Below are positions 8,003-8,373 of a DNA stretch of 8,373 bases, in pieces. This stretch comes from DASTPP01 sp035762175. GTDB lineage: Bacteria > Myxococcota_A > Polyangia > Polyangiales > Polyangiaceae. A model generated the notes under the pieces. It was given only the letters and a program-made list of their open reading frames with translations, ran no database searches and was not told where the DNA came from. Made by a program: the position numbers and the translations under genes. The DNA is taken from the NCBI GenBank assembly GCA_035762175.1, contig DASTPP010000217.1:1-8373 (forward strand), read 5' to 3'. Position 1 is the stretch's first letter, and each line of letters begins with the position of its first letter.

Positions 8003-8373
8003 ATGAAGGCGGTCGTTCGCTTCGAAAACGTGTCGAAGGTCTACCGGGTCGGCGGGGGCGACGTGCACGCCCTGCGCGAGGTGTCGTTCGCGGTCGGCCA
8101 GGGCGAGATGGTGGCCATCATGGGCACGAGCGGCTCGGGCAAGTCGACGGCGCTGAACATCTTGGGCGCGCTCGACCGGCCGACCTCGGGCCGCTACCTG
8201 CTCGACGGCGAGCCGGTCGAGGGGCGGGGCGAGGCCGAGCTCGCGCGGCTCCGGAACGAGAAGCTCGGCTTCATCTTCCAGCAGTTTCACCTTCTGCCGC
8301 GGCACAGCGCGCTCAAGAACGTCGAGCTGCCGCTCGTCTACGCCGAGGTGGCCCCGCGCGAGCGGCGGCGGCG
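8003..8373 (+). CDS. ABC transporter ATP-binding subunit, LolD/MacB type, N-terminal 123 residues
   Basis: The gene is cut by the window's right edge. It opens MKAVVRFENVSKVYRVGGGD and has the Walker A site GTSGSGKST (41-49, Lys47), then ALNILGALDRPTSGRYLLDG. The Q-loop region is LGFIFQQFHLLPR (88-100, Gln93/94) followed by ALKNVELPLVY. Those landmarks are characteristic of ATPases that power LolCDE (lipoprotein release from the inner membrane) or MacB/FtsX-like mechanotransmission exporters. The signature motif, Walker B and any fused permease are beyond the window, so the two types cannot be separated. The lipoprotein-rich left half makes a Lol role tempting, but nothing in the sequence links them. 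The start is fixed by a strong GAGGTG site. The permease partner should lie just downstream. Confidence 0.92.
   Translation, partial: MKAVVRFENVSKVYRVGGGDVHALREVSFAVGQGEMVAIMGTSGSGKSTALNILGALDRPTSGRYLLDGEPVEGRGEAELARLRNEKLGFIFQQFHLLPRHSALKNVELPLVYAEVAPRERRR

Overview
The window is about three-quarters G+C by eye (not counted). Its gene families point to a myxobacterium (Myxococcota, probably Polyangia): a myxobacterial-type sigma-70 factor beside a Ser/Thr kinase with an anti-sigma-like zinc finger and TPR repeats, plus several exported lipoproteins. The host assignment is inferred from gene content only.

Left part, all on the minus strand. Transcribed leftward are a FAD-dependent oxidoreductase-like lipoprotein (3617-1851), an M23 zinc metallopeptidase lipoprotein (1600-371), and the first 98 codons of a second lipoprotein (294-1, cut by the window edge). 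The last two share a block of about 164 bp at roughly 96% identity that encodes a Cys-rich module. Their signal peptides and the sequence after the module differ, so the block looks recently duplicated or homogenised by gene conversion.

Middle. A sigma-70/ECF-like factor (minus, 4680-3847) and a large transmembrane Ser/Thr kinase (plus, 4712-7471) are divergent, with only about 30 bp between their preferred starts. The kinase begins with an H-x3-C-x2-C zinc finger of the kind found in anti-sigma factors. It continues with a complete Hanks-type kinase domain, one membrane segment and a Cys-containing TPR-rich outer region. The most interesting hypothesis here is a one-protein sensor in which kinase and anti-sigma functions are fused and act on the sigma factor next door.

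Right part, plus strand. After a 220 bp spacer carrying a 61 bp-period tandem repeat comes a 44-residue Cys/Gly-rich single-pass membrane peptide (7692-7826) that may be translated from a leaderless transcript. After another 176 bp spacer, with a terminator-like hairpin facing the minus strand, the window ends inside a LolD/MacB-type ABC transporter ATPase gene (from 8003).

The spacers at 1601-1850, 3618-3846 and 7472-7691 are extremely GC-rich and hairpin-prone. All three contain the 12-mer GGGGGCGCCGGC on one strand or the other.
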